Shown: positions 7,026 through 15,227 of the stretch, in pieces
Layout of the letters: each line of letters begins with the position of its first letter
Position numbering within the stretch: position 1 is the stretch's first letter
Source: Nitrospirillum amazonense
GTDB lineage: Bacteria > Pseudomonadota > Alphaproteobacteria > Azospirillales > Azospirillaceae
Length of the DNA stretch: 64,000 bases
NCBI RefSeq assembly: GCF_007828045.1
Contig: NZ_VITN01000019.1
Span: forward strand, 62,001-126,000
Reading direction: 5' to 3'
Program-made: the position numbers and the translations under genes
Notes under the pieces: model-generated
What the model was told of the DNA's origin: nothing
The model's database searches: none
What the model saw: the letters and a program-made list of their open reading frames with translations, nothing else

Positions 7026-9161
7026 TCAGTCGCCCATGTCGTCGTCGTGGCCGCCGCCGAACAGTCCGGGCGCGCCCAGGCTGTCGCCAGGGCCGGCGTC
7101 CGCCTTGGGCGCCGTGACCGGCGGGGCGTCGGCGAAGGGCTTGATGCTCAGCGACTGGTAGATTTCGCTGGGGTAGTAGATGGCCCCGCCCTTCATCACC
7201 AGGCGCGCCTTCTTGACGGCGCGGATGTCCTGGGTGGGGTCGCCGGCGATCAGCACCAGGTCGGCCAGCTTGCCGCGCTCCACCGTGCCCAAATCGCCAT
7301 GGCCCATATATTCCTCGGGCGACAGGGTGGATAGGCGCAGCACCTCCGCCGGGCTGATGCCGGCCATGGTGTACAGCTCCATCTCCCGGTGCACGGTGAA
7401 GCCGGTGACGTCGTCGGTGCCCGGCAGCAGGCGGATGCCCTTGTCGTGCAGCAGCTTCAGCGTCTCCAGCACCTTGGCGAAGGCCTTCACATAGGCCTGG
7501 TCGTCGGCCGGCGACTTCAGGGGCACGAAGGTGCGCTTGCGATAGCGCTGATAGCCGATGGGCATGTTGTCGAGGTAATCGACGTCACCCGGCGGCGTCA
7601 CCCCGGCGCGGCTCAGCATCAGGCGTTCCAGGATGACGGCGGTGGGGTCATGGGCGATGTGCCCATCCGCCATCAGCTTCACCGTCGCCTGCACGGGCGC
7701 GGAGTTCAAATCCAGGTCGGCGGCGCGCGCCATGGCCGTCAGGCGCAGGGGCGTGCGGGTATCCTCCTCCGGCTTCAGCAGCCAGCCCAGCATCAACTGG
7801 TTGATGTGGGTGATCTCGCTATAGCCGTCCCTGATGCAGCGGTCGGGCGTGTCGAAGGCCGGCACGTGGCCGGTGACGGTCATGCCGCGCTTGTGCGCCT
7901 CGTCCGCGATGGGGCGCACCCAGTCGGGTGTCATGGAGTTGTAGATCTTGATCTGGAAATAGCCGCGGTCGGCATACCAGTCCACGGCCTTGACCGCGTC
8001 GGCCACCGTCTCCGGTATGATGCCGAAGCGGGCGGAATAGGGGCTGCGGCCTTCCAGGAAGCCGTTGGGCGTGATGCGCGGGCCCGCCAGTTCCCCCGCT
8101 TCGATGCGGGGCATCAGGTCCTGCAGGAAGGCGTTATCGTTGCCCATGTCCCGCGTCTCGGTGACGCCGGCGGCCAGGTAGAACAGCCCGGAATCGAGCG
8201 TGGTATGGGAATGCATGTCGTGCAGGCCGGGCATCAGCGTGCCGCCCTGCCCGTCCACGATCACCTGATCGTCCGGTTCGGCGGTATCTTGATCCGACGG
8301 CATGACGGCGGTGACGCGATCGCGCAGCACGATGACGGTGGACAGGCCGCCCAGCGTGCCGGTGCGCGGATCGAACACATGAACGTTCCGGATCCGAACC
8401 GGTTGGGTGTAGCGATGGGCCAGCGCCTTCTGCCGGTCGCGTGCCAGCGCGCGCTCCGCTTCTGCGCCCAGGGCCTGGATGGCGTGCGCCTCCTTCTCAT
8501 GGCCCTGACGGATGCTCAGGTAGTGGCCGCCGAAGGTGGCGAACAGACGGCCCGCCTTGTCCAGCAGCACATAGTCCGGCTGGAGGTTCACGCCCTCGAT
8601 CCGATAGAGCGTCAGGGCCACGGCGTCCTTGCCAGCGCCCAGCGTGGCGGCCTTGACCTTGACCAGGCGCATGGTGCCGGCGGGCAGCAGCGGCAGGTTG
8701 TTGCCCGGCGCCTTCAATAGGGCGCGGGCATAGACGCCCAGGGCCCAGGGGCTGTCATCGTTGACGACATACAGCGGCGCCTTGGCCGCGGGCACCGCCC
8801 CCTTGTCCGCCTGGCTGGTCCAGCTGGCCCGGCCGCCTTCCCACTTGAAGCTTTCACTGACGCTGCCACCCATCAGCGAGGTGCCGCCCACCGTCCAACT
8901 GGTGGGAATGCCGCCGGCGCCTACGGTCAGCGTTTCCTTGTGCTTCGGGCCCCGGCCGTTGTCATCGACATAATAGTCGACGCTGACCGACGCGCCATCG
9001 GTCGTGCCGGTGACGGTGCCGATGTTCTCCCCATTCTGGATGATGACCAGCTTTTCGGTGATGGCGGCGGCCTGCGCCATGCCGGCGGTCAGGGCCAGCG
9101 CGGCGGTGCCGGTCAGCCAGAGGATGGTCGCCAGATGGCGGGGGGAAACGCGCGTGTTCAT
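7026..9161 (-). CDS. Exported metal-dependent amidohydrolase
   Basis: A 711-residue protein with a Sec signal (TAALALTAGMAQA near residues 17-29). An N-terminal domain of about 280 residues is rich in beta-strand and not recognised. It is followed by a complete amidohydrolase-superfamily TIM barrel: the metal-binding LHDMHSHTT pair, the candidate carboxylated lysine in QIKIYNS, GHVPAF, THINQ and the GTDDVTG aspartate. The C-terminal GTVERGKLADLVLI segment is typical of imidazolonepropionase/Xaa-dipeptidase-like members, which hydrolyse dipeptides or cyclic amides. AGGAG precedes the ATG at 9161; an in-frame extension to 9371 lacks a signal peptide and is rejected. The tail is rich in Gly and His/Asp. 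It lies between S10 and S9 peptidase genes on the same strand, suggesting a role in finishing peptide breakdown in the periplasm. Confidence 0.9.
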   Translation of the reverse strand: MNTRVSPRHLATILWLTGTAALALTAGMAQAAAITEKLVIIQNGENIGTVTGTTDGASVSVDYYVDDNGRGPKHKETLTVGAGGIPTSWTVGGTSLMGGSVSESFKWEGGRASWTSQADKGAVPAAKAPLYVVNDDSPWALGVYARALLKAPGNNLPLLPAGTMRLVKVKAATLGAGKDAVALTLYRIEGVNLQPDYVLLDKAGRLFATFGGHYLSIRQGHEKEAHAIQALGAEAERALARDRQKALAHRYTQPVRIRNVHVFDPRTGTLGGLSTVIVLRDRVTAVMPSDQDTAEPDDQVIVDGQGGTLMPGLHDMHSHTTLDSGLFYLAAGVTETRDMGNDNAFLQDLMPRIEAGELAGPRITPNGFLEGRSPYSARFGIIPETVADAVKAVDWYADRGYFQIKIYNSMTPDWVRPIADEAHKRGMTVTGHVPAFDTPDRCIRDGYSEITHINQLMLGWLLKPEEDTRTPLRLTAMARAADLDLNSAPVQATVKLMADGHIAHDPTAVILERLMLSRAGVTPPGDVDYLDNMPIGYQRYRKRTFVPLKSPADDQAYVKAFAKVLETLKLLHDKGIRLLPGTDDVTGFTVHREMELYTMAGISPAEVLRLSTLSPEEYMGHGDLGTVERGKLADLVLIAGDPTQDIRAVKKARLVMKGGAIYYPSEIYQSLSIKPFADAPPVTAPKADAGPGDSLGAPGLFGGGHDDDMGD

Positions 9162-9403
9162 GCCCGGTGCTCCTGCTTCTTCCCTGGGGCCGCCCGGAGG
9201 GGGGGCCGCCTGGTTGCCGGCCCAGCCTGTCCGGCGCACCGATGGCACGGCCGGGCCAGGATCCCTGTATTGGGGAAAGCCTATCGCGGGCTGGGGGGAT
9301 AGATTATGCCGATATGGGGAAAGCCGCCGCAGTGCCGCATAAACTATGCCGCACCGCCACGATCCCGGCATAAGGGTGCCGGCGCCGCCAGCATCCCGCC
9401 CCC
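9162..9403 (-). promoter_or_regulatory. Upstream region of the amidohydrolase with palindrome and direct repeats
   Basis: This spacer has a 13-base palindrome GCATA-AAC-TATGC at 9337-9349. It also has a direct repeat GGGGAAAGCC at 9272-9281 and 9316-9325, and a further ATTATGCCG near 9303-9311. The GCATA/TATGC core recurs before other genes of this island, so an operator for one of the local Lrp-type regulators is plausible. No gene is supported here. Confidence 0.5.
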
Positions 9404-11431
9404 TTAGTTCTGAGCGCCACCAGCCGTGCCGGCGGCGCCAATGTGCCGGTCGAACCAGGCGATGATGCGGCGGTTCAAATCCTCAATGTTTTCCGCCTTT
9501 TGCATGACGTGGCCCTCATCGGCATAGACGATGAAGCTGGTTTCCACCCCCATGGCGCGCAGGGCATGCCAATACTCCCGCGTTTGCATCACCGGGGTTT
9601 CGATGTCGCGTTCCCCCACATGCAGCAGGGTGGGTGTCTTCACATTGCGGATGTAGCGGATGGGCGAGAGCCGGTCGTAAATCTCCGGATCCTCGTACGC
9701 CGACTTGCCGAAGAAGGGGATCATCCAGCGGTCGATGCCGTTCTGGCCGTAGTAGGAATACCAGTCGGACAGCCCGGCGCCGATGGCCGCGGCCTTGAAG
9801 CGTTGGGTCTGGGTGATGGCCCACATGCTCATGAAGCCGCCATAGCTGCGGCCGAAGATCATCAGCCGGTTGTCATCGACCGGCGCTTGCGCCTCCGCCG
9901 CGTCGATGCCGGCCATGATGTCGCGCAGGTCGCCGCCGCCGAAGTCGCGGATGTTGGCGCGGGTGAACGCCTCCCCCTGGCCGAAGCTGCCGCGCGGGTT
10001 GGGCAGGAACACGGCATACCCGGCCTTGGCGAAGGCGGCCATGATGTCGCCCCAGACGAAGCGCGGCGTGTGCGCGGCCGACGGGCCGCCGTGGATGTTC
10101 ACCACCATGGGCCGCTTGGCGCCACTGGCCACCGGCGTCCTGGGCGTCACCAGCCAGCCCTGGACGGTCATGCCGTCGTTCTTCCAATTCAGGCTGGTGA
10201 CGGTGACCAACGGCGCCAGGCCGTCGTTGTCGTGGGTGATGGCCGCCAGGTCACCCAGGCGCCCATATTCGATGCGGGGGCCGAAATCGAAGCCCTCCGC
10301 CACCCAGGCTGCGTGGGTGCCGGCGCGGTCCAATGCCAGTCGGCCGTCGCCGGCGGTGCGGGTGGCCGCGGCGGTCTTGACCTCGGTGACAGTCCCCTTG
10401 GCGGGATCGACCACGGCGCTGCCCGTCTCCCCACCCACGGTGACCCCGGCCACCAGCCGGTTGCCCCGCCACGCCAGTGAGGTCAGCGTGCCGGCATAGC
10501 CGGCCGTCACGTCCTTGGGCTCCCCACCGTTGATGGACATGGTGTAGACATCGCCGCCGAAGGAGCCGAAGTCGCTCATCAGCCCGCCGATGAAGGCCAC
10601 GGTCTTGCCATCGGGCGAGACGCGGGGAAAGGCGATCTGCGGCCCTGTACCGATATTCTGGGGGCTGGCGATGACGCGGGCGGAACCGTCACGGCCGAAG
10701 GCGCGCAGGCTGGCGATCCACCAGTTGTTGTCGCCGTTGCCCTCGGCGGCGGTGGCGACGAAGCCCTTGCCGTCCGGCATCCAGTCATAGTCGTAGACGT
10801 AGGTCTTGTCCGGGCTGACCAGGCGCACGGCACCACTGGCGACCGTGACGATGGCGATGCGCTGGACATCGTCGCCCTCGCCCTGCTCCCCCACCTGGCG
10901 GGCGCCGGCATGGGTCGCCCCCGCCTCTTTCTTGGCGTTCTCGGTCACCAGCAGGGCGATTTCCGTGCCGTCCGGCGACCAGCGCGGCGTGCTGGCAAGG
11001 CCCTGGACGGCGGCCAGCGGGCGCACCGTCCCGCCTTTTGCTCCGCCCTCCGCCAAGTAGAGGATGGCTTGCCCGCCGGAAGTGCCGACGAAGGCCAGGA
11101 CCTTGTCGTCCGGTGACCAAGCGGGCCCGGCATAGCGGCAGGCGGCGCAGGGGTCCAGCGTCAGGGCGACAGCGCCATCCCTGCCGCGCACCACCACGGT
11201 GCCATGGCCGGCGCTACCGGCCCCCTCAGCCTTGTCGGCCTCGACTGCCGCCAGGCGCTTGCCGTCGCCCGACAGACTAAGGCCGGTGTACTGGTGCGAA
11301 CTGGCGGCCTGTGCACCGCCGGCCTGCATCTCCCCGGCAAGCGCGCCCCAAGCCGCGCCGGATACCGCCAGCACCAGGCTGATCGCCGGCGCCCCGACAA
11401 ACCCGCGATCAGCGCCCCACCAAGAAGCCAT
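9404..11431 (-). CDS. S9 family prolyl oligopeptidase/acylaminoacyl peptidase
   Basis: A 675-residue serine peptidase with the S9 layout: an N-terminal beta-propeller (WSPDG-type repeats around residues 95-330) and a C-terminal alpha/beta-hydrolase domain. The triad is Ser529 in GRSYGGFMS, Asp609 in GERDIETPV and His641 in DEGHVMQ. A hydrophobic N-terminal segment (APAISLVLAVSGAAWGALA) suggests export. Such enzymes cleave short peptides, often after proline or at blocked N-termini. Related alphaproteobacterial S9 enzymes also open lasso-peptide isopeptide bonds, but nothing here proves that. The first 23 bases overlap the 3' end of the upstream S10 gene, so the two are coupled. Confidence 0.92.
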   Translation of the reverse strand: MASWWGADRGFVGAPAISLVLAVSGAAWGALAGEMQAGGAQAASSHQYTGLSLSGDGKRLAAVEADKAEGAGSAGHGTVVVRGRDGAVALTLDPCAACRYAGPAWSPDDKVLAFVGTSGGQAILYLAEGGAKGGTVRPLAAVQGLASTPRWSPDGTEIALLVTENAKKEAGATHAGARQVGEQGEGDDVQRIAIVTVASGAVRLVSPDKTYVYDYDWMPDGKGFVATAAEGNGDNNWWIASLRAFGRDGSARVIASPQNIGTGPQIAFPRVSPDGKTVAFIGGLMSDFGSFGGDVYTMSINGGEPKDVTAGYAGTLTSLAWRGNRLVAGVTVGGETGSAVVDPAKGTVTEVKTAAATRTAGDGRLALDRAGTHAAWVAEGFDFGPRIEYGRLGDLAAITHDNDGLAPLVTVTSLNWKNDGMTVQGWLVTPRTPVASGAKRPMVVNIHGGPSAAHTPRFVWGDIMAAFAKAGYAVFLPNPRGSFGQGEAFTRANIRDFGGGDLRDIMAGIDAAEAQAPVDDNRLMIFGRSYGGFMSMWAITQTQRFKAAAIGAGLSDWYSYYGQNGIDRWMIPFFGKSAYEDPEIYDRLSPIRYIRNVKTPTLLHVGERDIETPVMQTREYWHALRAMGVETSFIVYADEGHVMQKAENIEDLNRRIIAWFDRHIGAAGTAGGAQN

Positions 11432-12893
11432 GCATCATCTCCCGCATCCGAACCTGCCCCGCTTCCCCATCAAAGGGGCTGTGGCCCGCATCGAAGGCGG
11501 CAACGGTCACGCGGTCAAGAGGAATGCCGGCCCGGTCGATGGCGTAGCGGGCGGAGAGCAGCGGCACGGCCATGTCGTAATAGCCGCCAACCAGCAGCAG
11601 GCGGGTCCTGGGCTGCGTCTTCATCACCGGCGCGATGTCGGGCGCGGCGTTGACGTAGAATCCGTCCTCACGGTTGGCCGGCTGGAAGTTCCAGCCGAAG
11701 TTCACGTCCAGGGTCAGGGACACATAGTCGCGGTCCACCGGCACGTTCAGCTCATGCTTGAAATAGTCGGTGGCCACGCTGGAGGTGATGACGTTGGTGC
11801 GCCCCAGCCCCAGCGCCGGGTCCTTGGCGGCGGCCGGGCGGTCGGCGGGCGCGTCCTTGGGCGCGGGACCGGTGACGCGACCGTCCAGGCGGCCCACCAC
11901 CAGGCCCTGGTCGGCCAGCAGCGTTTCCAGGAACTTCTGCGTGCCGATACGCAGGTTGGCGTCGGCGATGGTCTTGGCCGGCAGGCCGATCAGGTCGCCC
12001 AGGCGGGCGGCCACGGCGTCGCGCTCGGCCACCGGCAGCCGTCCGCCCTTCAGCAACGCGAGGGCGTAGGGCCCCTCGGCGTAATCGGCGGCCGCCTGGA
12101 ACACCTGCTCCGGCGTCTGGGCATCGATCTTGGCGCGGCCATGCTTCCACGCCGTCACCGCCATGGCCGGCAGTTCGAAGATGTGCGGCAGGTCGTTGCC
12201 GGGATTTTCCGCCGCCGCCGTGAAGTCCAACGCGGGGGAGATGAGGATCAGGCCGGCGATGGGCAGGTCGCCCACGAACTTCATCATGGTGGCGAGGCGA
12301 AAGCCGCCGTAGCTTTCACCGGCGATGTAGACGGGGGCACCGGTGCGCCCCTGGTCGCGCAGCCAATCACGGATCAGGCCCAGCACCGCCTGGGCATCGC
12401 CGTCGGCGTTCCAGTAGGGATGGCCGTCGCCGCCGGGCAGCACGCGGCTGAAGCCGGTCCCCACCGGGTCGATGAACACCAGGTCGGCATCGGCCAACAG
12501 GCTGCGCGGGTTGTCGGCCAGCACGCGGTTGCCGTCAGCGCCCTTCACGATGCTGCGCGGCCCGAAGGCGCCGAAATGCAGGGGGGAGGATGAGGCGCCG
12601 GGCCCGCCGTTGAAGACGAACAACACCGGCCGGGTGTTCGCCACAGGACTCGCCATATAGGCGGTGGCGGAGATCGAGGCCAAGGGCCTGCCGGCCGCGT
12701 CCTTCAGCACCTTTTCGGCAAAAGTGGCGGTGTAGCGCACGACCTTACCGTCCAGCGTGATGCTGTGGGACGTGGTCACCGGCCCAAGGATGGGGCCCGC
12801 GATCTCGGGCACCGGCGCACCTTGAGCGAGCGCCGCCACCGGGGCGGCCGTCATCATCAGGCTCAGAACCAGGCCGCGCACCCGTTTGCCCAT
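11409..12893 (-). CDS. Secreted S10 serine carboxypeptidase-like protein (copy 2)
   Basis: The 494-residue product starts at the ATG at 12893 with a Sec signal (GLVLSLMMTAAPVAALAQG). NGGPGASS (95-102), PVGTGFS and the nucleophile Ser194 in GESYGGF are intact, and GGYYDM and DAGHSP supply the Asp and His of the triad. An upstream extension to 13043 would run into the RidA gene and has no signal peptide, so it is not used. The gene is followed directly, with overlap, by the S9 peptidase, and preceded 37 bases upstream by the exported RidA gene on the same strand. This points to one transcript for class-V PLP enzyme, RidA, S10 and S9. Confidence 0.92.
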   Translation of the reverse strand: MGKRVRGLVLSLMMTAAPVAALAQGAPVPEIAGPILGPVTTSHSITLDGKVVRYTATFAEKVLKDAAGRPLASISATAYMASPVANTRPVLFVFNGGPGASSSPLHFGAFGPRSIVKGADGNRVLADNPRSLLADADLVFIDPVGTGFSRVLPGGDGHPYWNADGDAQAVLGLIRDWLRDQGRTGAPVYIAGESYGGFRLATMMKFVGDLPIAGLILISPALDFTAAAENPGNDLPHIFELPAMAVTAWKHGRAKIDAQTPEQVFQAAADYAEGPYALALLKGGRLPVAERDAVAARLGDLIGLPAKTIADANLRIGTQKFLETLLADQGLVVGRLDGRVTGPAPKDAPADRPAAAKDPALGLGRTNVITSSVATDYFKHELNVPVDRDYVSLTLDVNFGWNFQPANREDGFYVNAAPDIAPVMKTQPRTRLLLVGGYYDMAVPLLSARYAIDRAGIPLDRVTVAAFDAGHSPFDGEAGQVRMREMMHGFLVGR

Positions 12894-12930
12894 CGTAGTA
12901 CCCCCACCCGCTTGTCTTGAATTGTTTGGC

Positions 12931-13434
12931 CTATTTGGATGCGTAGGCCCAGCACTCGACCTCGACGCCCGCGCCCAGCGGCAGGGCGCTGACGCCCATG
13001 GCGCTGCGGGCCGGCAGCCGGTCCGGCTTGAAATAGCTGACATAGACCTGGTTGAAGGCCGCCCACTGCGTCATGTCGGTCAGCATGACGCTGCATTTGA
13101 AGACGGCGCCCATGCCGCTGCCCACGCGGCCCAGGGCGGCGCTGATGTTATCCATGGCCGCCTTGGCCTGGACCGCCATGTCGCCCACCACCTTGCCGTC
13201 CTGGGTCACGCCCAGCTGGCCGGAAACGTAGAGGATGTCGCCCACGCGCACCACCTGGGAATAGGGCACCTTGGTCGTCTCGGGACGGTAGAATTGCACG
13301 CCGGCCGATGGTGCCGCGATGGTGCCATCGGTGGCACCACCGCCCTCATCCGGGCCGCCGGGCGGGGCGGCCGTCAGGGCCAGGGCGGGGCCGGCCAGCA
13401 GGCAGCCCAGCAAAGCCAAATTGATGATGCGCAT
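12931..13434 (-). CDS. Exported RidA family enamine/imine deaminase
   Basis: RidA proteins hydrolyse reactive enamines and imines released by PLP enzymes. From the ATG at 13434 the product has 167 residues, starting with a Sec signal (INLALLGCLLAGPALA) and a low-complexity linker. The RidA core follows: LYVSGQLGV, NISAALGRVG, and the C-terminal block with the substrate-binding Arg (LPARSAMGV) and the conserved Glu in GVEVECWAY. The in-frame extension to 13563 would hide the signal peptide and is rejected. An exported RidA next to a Tat-exported PLP enzyme is notable, since both chemistry and detoxification would then be periplasmic. Confidence 0.9.
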   Translation of the reverse strand: MRIINLALLGCLLAGPALALTAAPPGGPDEGGGATDGTIAAPSAGVQFYRPETTKVPYSQVVRVGDILYVSGQLGVTQDGKVVGDMAVQAKAAMDNISAALGRVGSGMGAVFKCSVMLTDMTQWAAFNQVYVSYFKPDRLPARSAMGVSALPLGAGVEVECWAYASK

Positions 13435-13555
13435 GGAAACATGTCCCCGTTCCGGCGAGTGGGACGGCATGTTACCGCCCACCCTGCCCGGCATTTTTCT
13501 GAATAAACCCAACTGCCAAAACTCTCTTTTTAACAGGCAACTCGAACGCACGACC

Positions 13556-14815
13556 TCAGGCATGACCGAGTGCGGCGAGCAGCCGGTCGATATCGGTGTG
13601 ATCGTTGAACACCGAAGGGGTGACGCGGAAGCGGTTGGCGCTGACCGTCATCTTGATCTTGGCCGCCGCCAGCTTGGGCCCCAGTTTCTCCCGCGCGTTC
13701 TCATAGGCGCAGGTGATCAGGGGCGTGGTGGCCTCGGGCGGGGTCATCAGGCTGTAGCCCATCTTGGGCAGTTCCTGCTTCAGCCGGCCGATCAGGTCCT
13801 GGGCATGCGCCTGGATGGCCGGCACGCCCACGCCCAGGATGTAGTCCAGGGAATGGTCCAGCTGCGCGATCACCGTGTGGGCATGGGTCCCGTGGGCGAA
13901 GGTGCCCTCCGCCGTGTCGGCGTAGGCGTAGTCGGCGATCATGTCGCCCGGCGGGTCAAAGGGATAAATGTGCGGCTTGAACGCGCTCATCCCGTAATAA
14001 CCGTACTCGGTGCGGGCCAGCTGCGCGCGGGCGGCCTTGGTGCCGTAGACGAAGCCCAAGCCGAAATCGCCCATCAGCCACTTGTAGCTGGCGCAGGCGG
14101 CGAAATCGACGCCGCTGCCCTTCAAATCAACGGGCACGCAGCCGGCGGCATGGATGATGTCGGCGTAGACCAGGGCGCCGTTGGCATGCGCCAGGTCGCA
14201 CACCGCCTTCAAATCATGCTCGAAGCCGTTGATGGTGGAGACCAGCGACAGGGCCACCAGCTTGGTATCCTTGCGGATGGCCCGCTTCAGGTCCGCCAGC
14301 AGGATGCGGCCGTCCTTGGGCTCCACCCACGTGACCTCCACCCCACGGCGCTGCATCTCCTCATACAGCGGCAGGGAACCGAAGAAGTGCAGCGTGTCGG
14401 TGACGATGTGGCCGCCCGATTTGGGAAGGCCCAGGCCGCGCAGCACCATCTGCTCCCCCGCCGTGGTGCTCTGCACATAGGCGATGTCGTCGGCGTCGGC
14501 ATTCACCAGACGGGCGAACTTCTCCCGCACGCCGTCGTCGGGCAGGTCATAGTGCGCCGCCGCCGGGTCCAGCATGCGCTTGGACAGATAGGTATCGACG
14601 GCGGCCTTGGCGCCCGTGCTGACGGGGTGCTGGGACCCGCTGTCGAGATAAACCAGGTCGTGGGGGAAAAAGGACGCCTTGTCTGGAAAGCGGGTGGGCA
14701 GGGTCGGCTTGGGCGCGGCGGCCGGGGCCGTCTGGGCGCCCACGGCGGCCGGCACGACTTCGGCCATGGTGAGGGTGCCGGCGGCCAGCATCACGTCCCT
14801 GCGCGTCATTCTCAT
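13556..14815 (-). CDS. Tat-exported class-V aminotransferase fold PLP enzyme
   Basis: A 419-residue PLP-dependent enzyme of the class-V aminotransferase/isopenicillin N epimerase-like group. The N-terminus carries a twin-arginine signal (MTRRDVMLAAG followed by a hydrophobic run to VGAQ). The PLP-binding aspartate/histidine lie in YADIIHAAG and the Schiff-base lysine is in CASYKWLMGD. A GTG at 14824 is an equally possible start; neither has a clear ribosome site. Tat export fits a cofactor-loaded enzyme folded before transport. The reaction (epimerase, lyase, desulfurase or aminotransferase) cannot be decided. Its neighbour is an exported RidA, which suggests that it releases imine or enamine intermediates. 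Confidence 0.88.
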   Translation of the reverse strand: MRMTRRDVMLAAGTLTMAEVVPAAVGAQTAPAAAPKPTLPTRFPDKASFFPHDLVYLDSGSQHPVSTGAKAAVDTYLSKRMLDPAAAHYDLPDDGVREKFARLVNADADDIAYVQSTTAGEQMVLRGLGLPKSGGHIVTDTLHFFGSLPLYEEMQRRGVEVTWVEPKDGRILLADLKRAIRKDTKLVALSLVSTINGFEHDLKAVCDLAHANGALVYADIIHAAGCVPVDLKGSGVDFAACASYKWLMGDFGLGFVYGTKAARAQLARTEYGYYGMSAFKPHIYPFDPPGDMIADYAYADTAEGTFAHGTHAHTVIAQLDHSLDYILGVGVPAIQAHAQDLIGRLKQELPKMGYSLMTPPEATTPLITCAYENAREKLGPKLAAAKIKMTVSANRFRVTPSVFNDHTDIDRLLAALGHA

Positions 14816-15227
14816 CCGTGTCACTCGTGGCTATGGAAGGCGCCCGCTGCGCGCCGGGTGCTCCCCCTGAAGCCAGGCCCCGACTGAAACCTATGCTAGC
14901 TAAAAGCGTGGGGGCATTTTTGGCGAAGTTGCGGGCGTTTGGCGGGCCGCGTGGAAATTTTATCCGAGAGGCGGATGGCAGGCGCATGAATATGCCGAGC
15001 AGCAGTATCCTCGGGACTATCTTTCCGCCATGAGTGCCACCAAGCCGGCGATGGAGGGCGGTTCTTCTCACCCCCTTTCGCGGCACCCACGCATAAAACT
15101 CGCGACAGTTTGGCAAAGTGGTGGAAATTTTACCGGGCCCGAGCCAGCGTTGCCCGGAACTCCGGAAAGAAAAACCCCACCCCCTGCCCTAAGGTTGTTC
15201 GGGAACAGGATGACAGGGAAGACACCC
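14816..15227. promoter_or_regulatory. Divergent control region between the class-V PLP gene and the OCD-lrp operon
   Basis: This 412-base region serves two divergent transcripts. It has two nearly identical 16-base sites, GTGGAAATTTTATCCG at 14951-14966 and GTGGAAATTTTACCGG at 15121-15136, exactly 170 bases apart. It also has GCAT-GAAT-ATGC at 14984-14995 and a GCATAAAACT element at 15091-15100. The A/T-centred sites with G/C flanks resemble Lrp-family binding sites, and a gene of that family ends the rightward operon, so autoregulation is a reasonable inference. No gene is supported inside. Confidence 0.6.

Noticed and set aside
13043-13563. N-terminal extensions of S10 copy 2 and RidA
   Set aside because: The extended frames would bury Sec signal peptides and overlap each other's coding regions; internal ATG starts are better supported.
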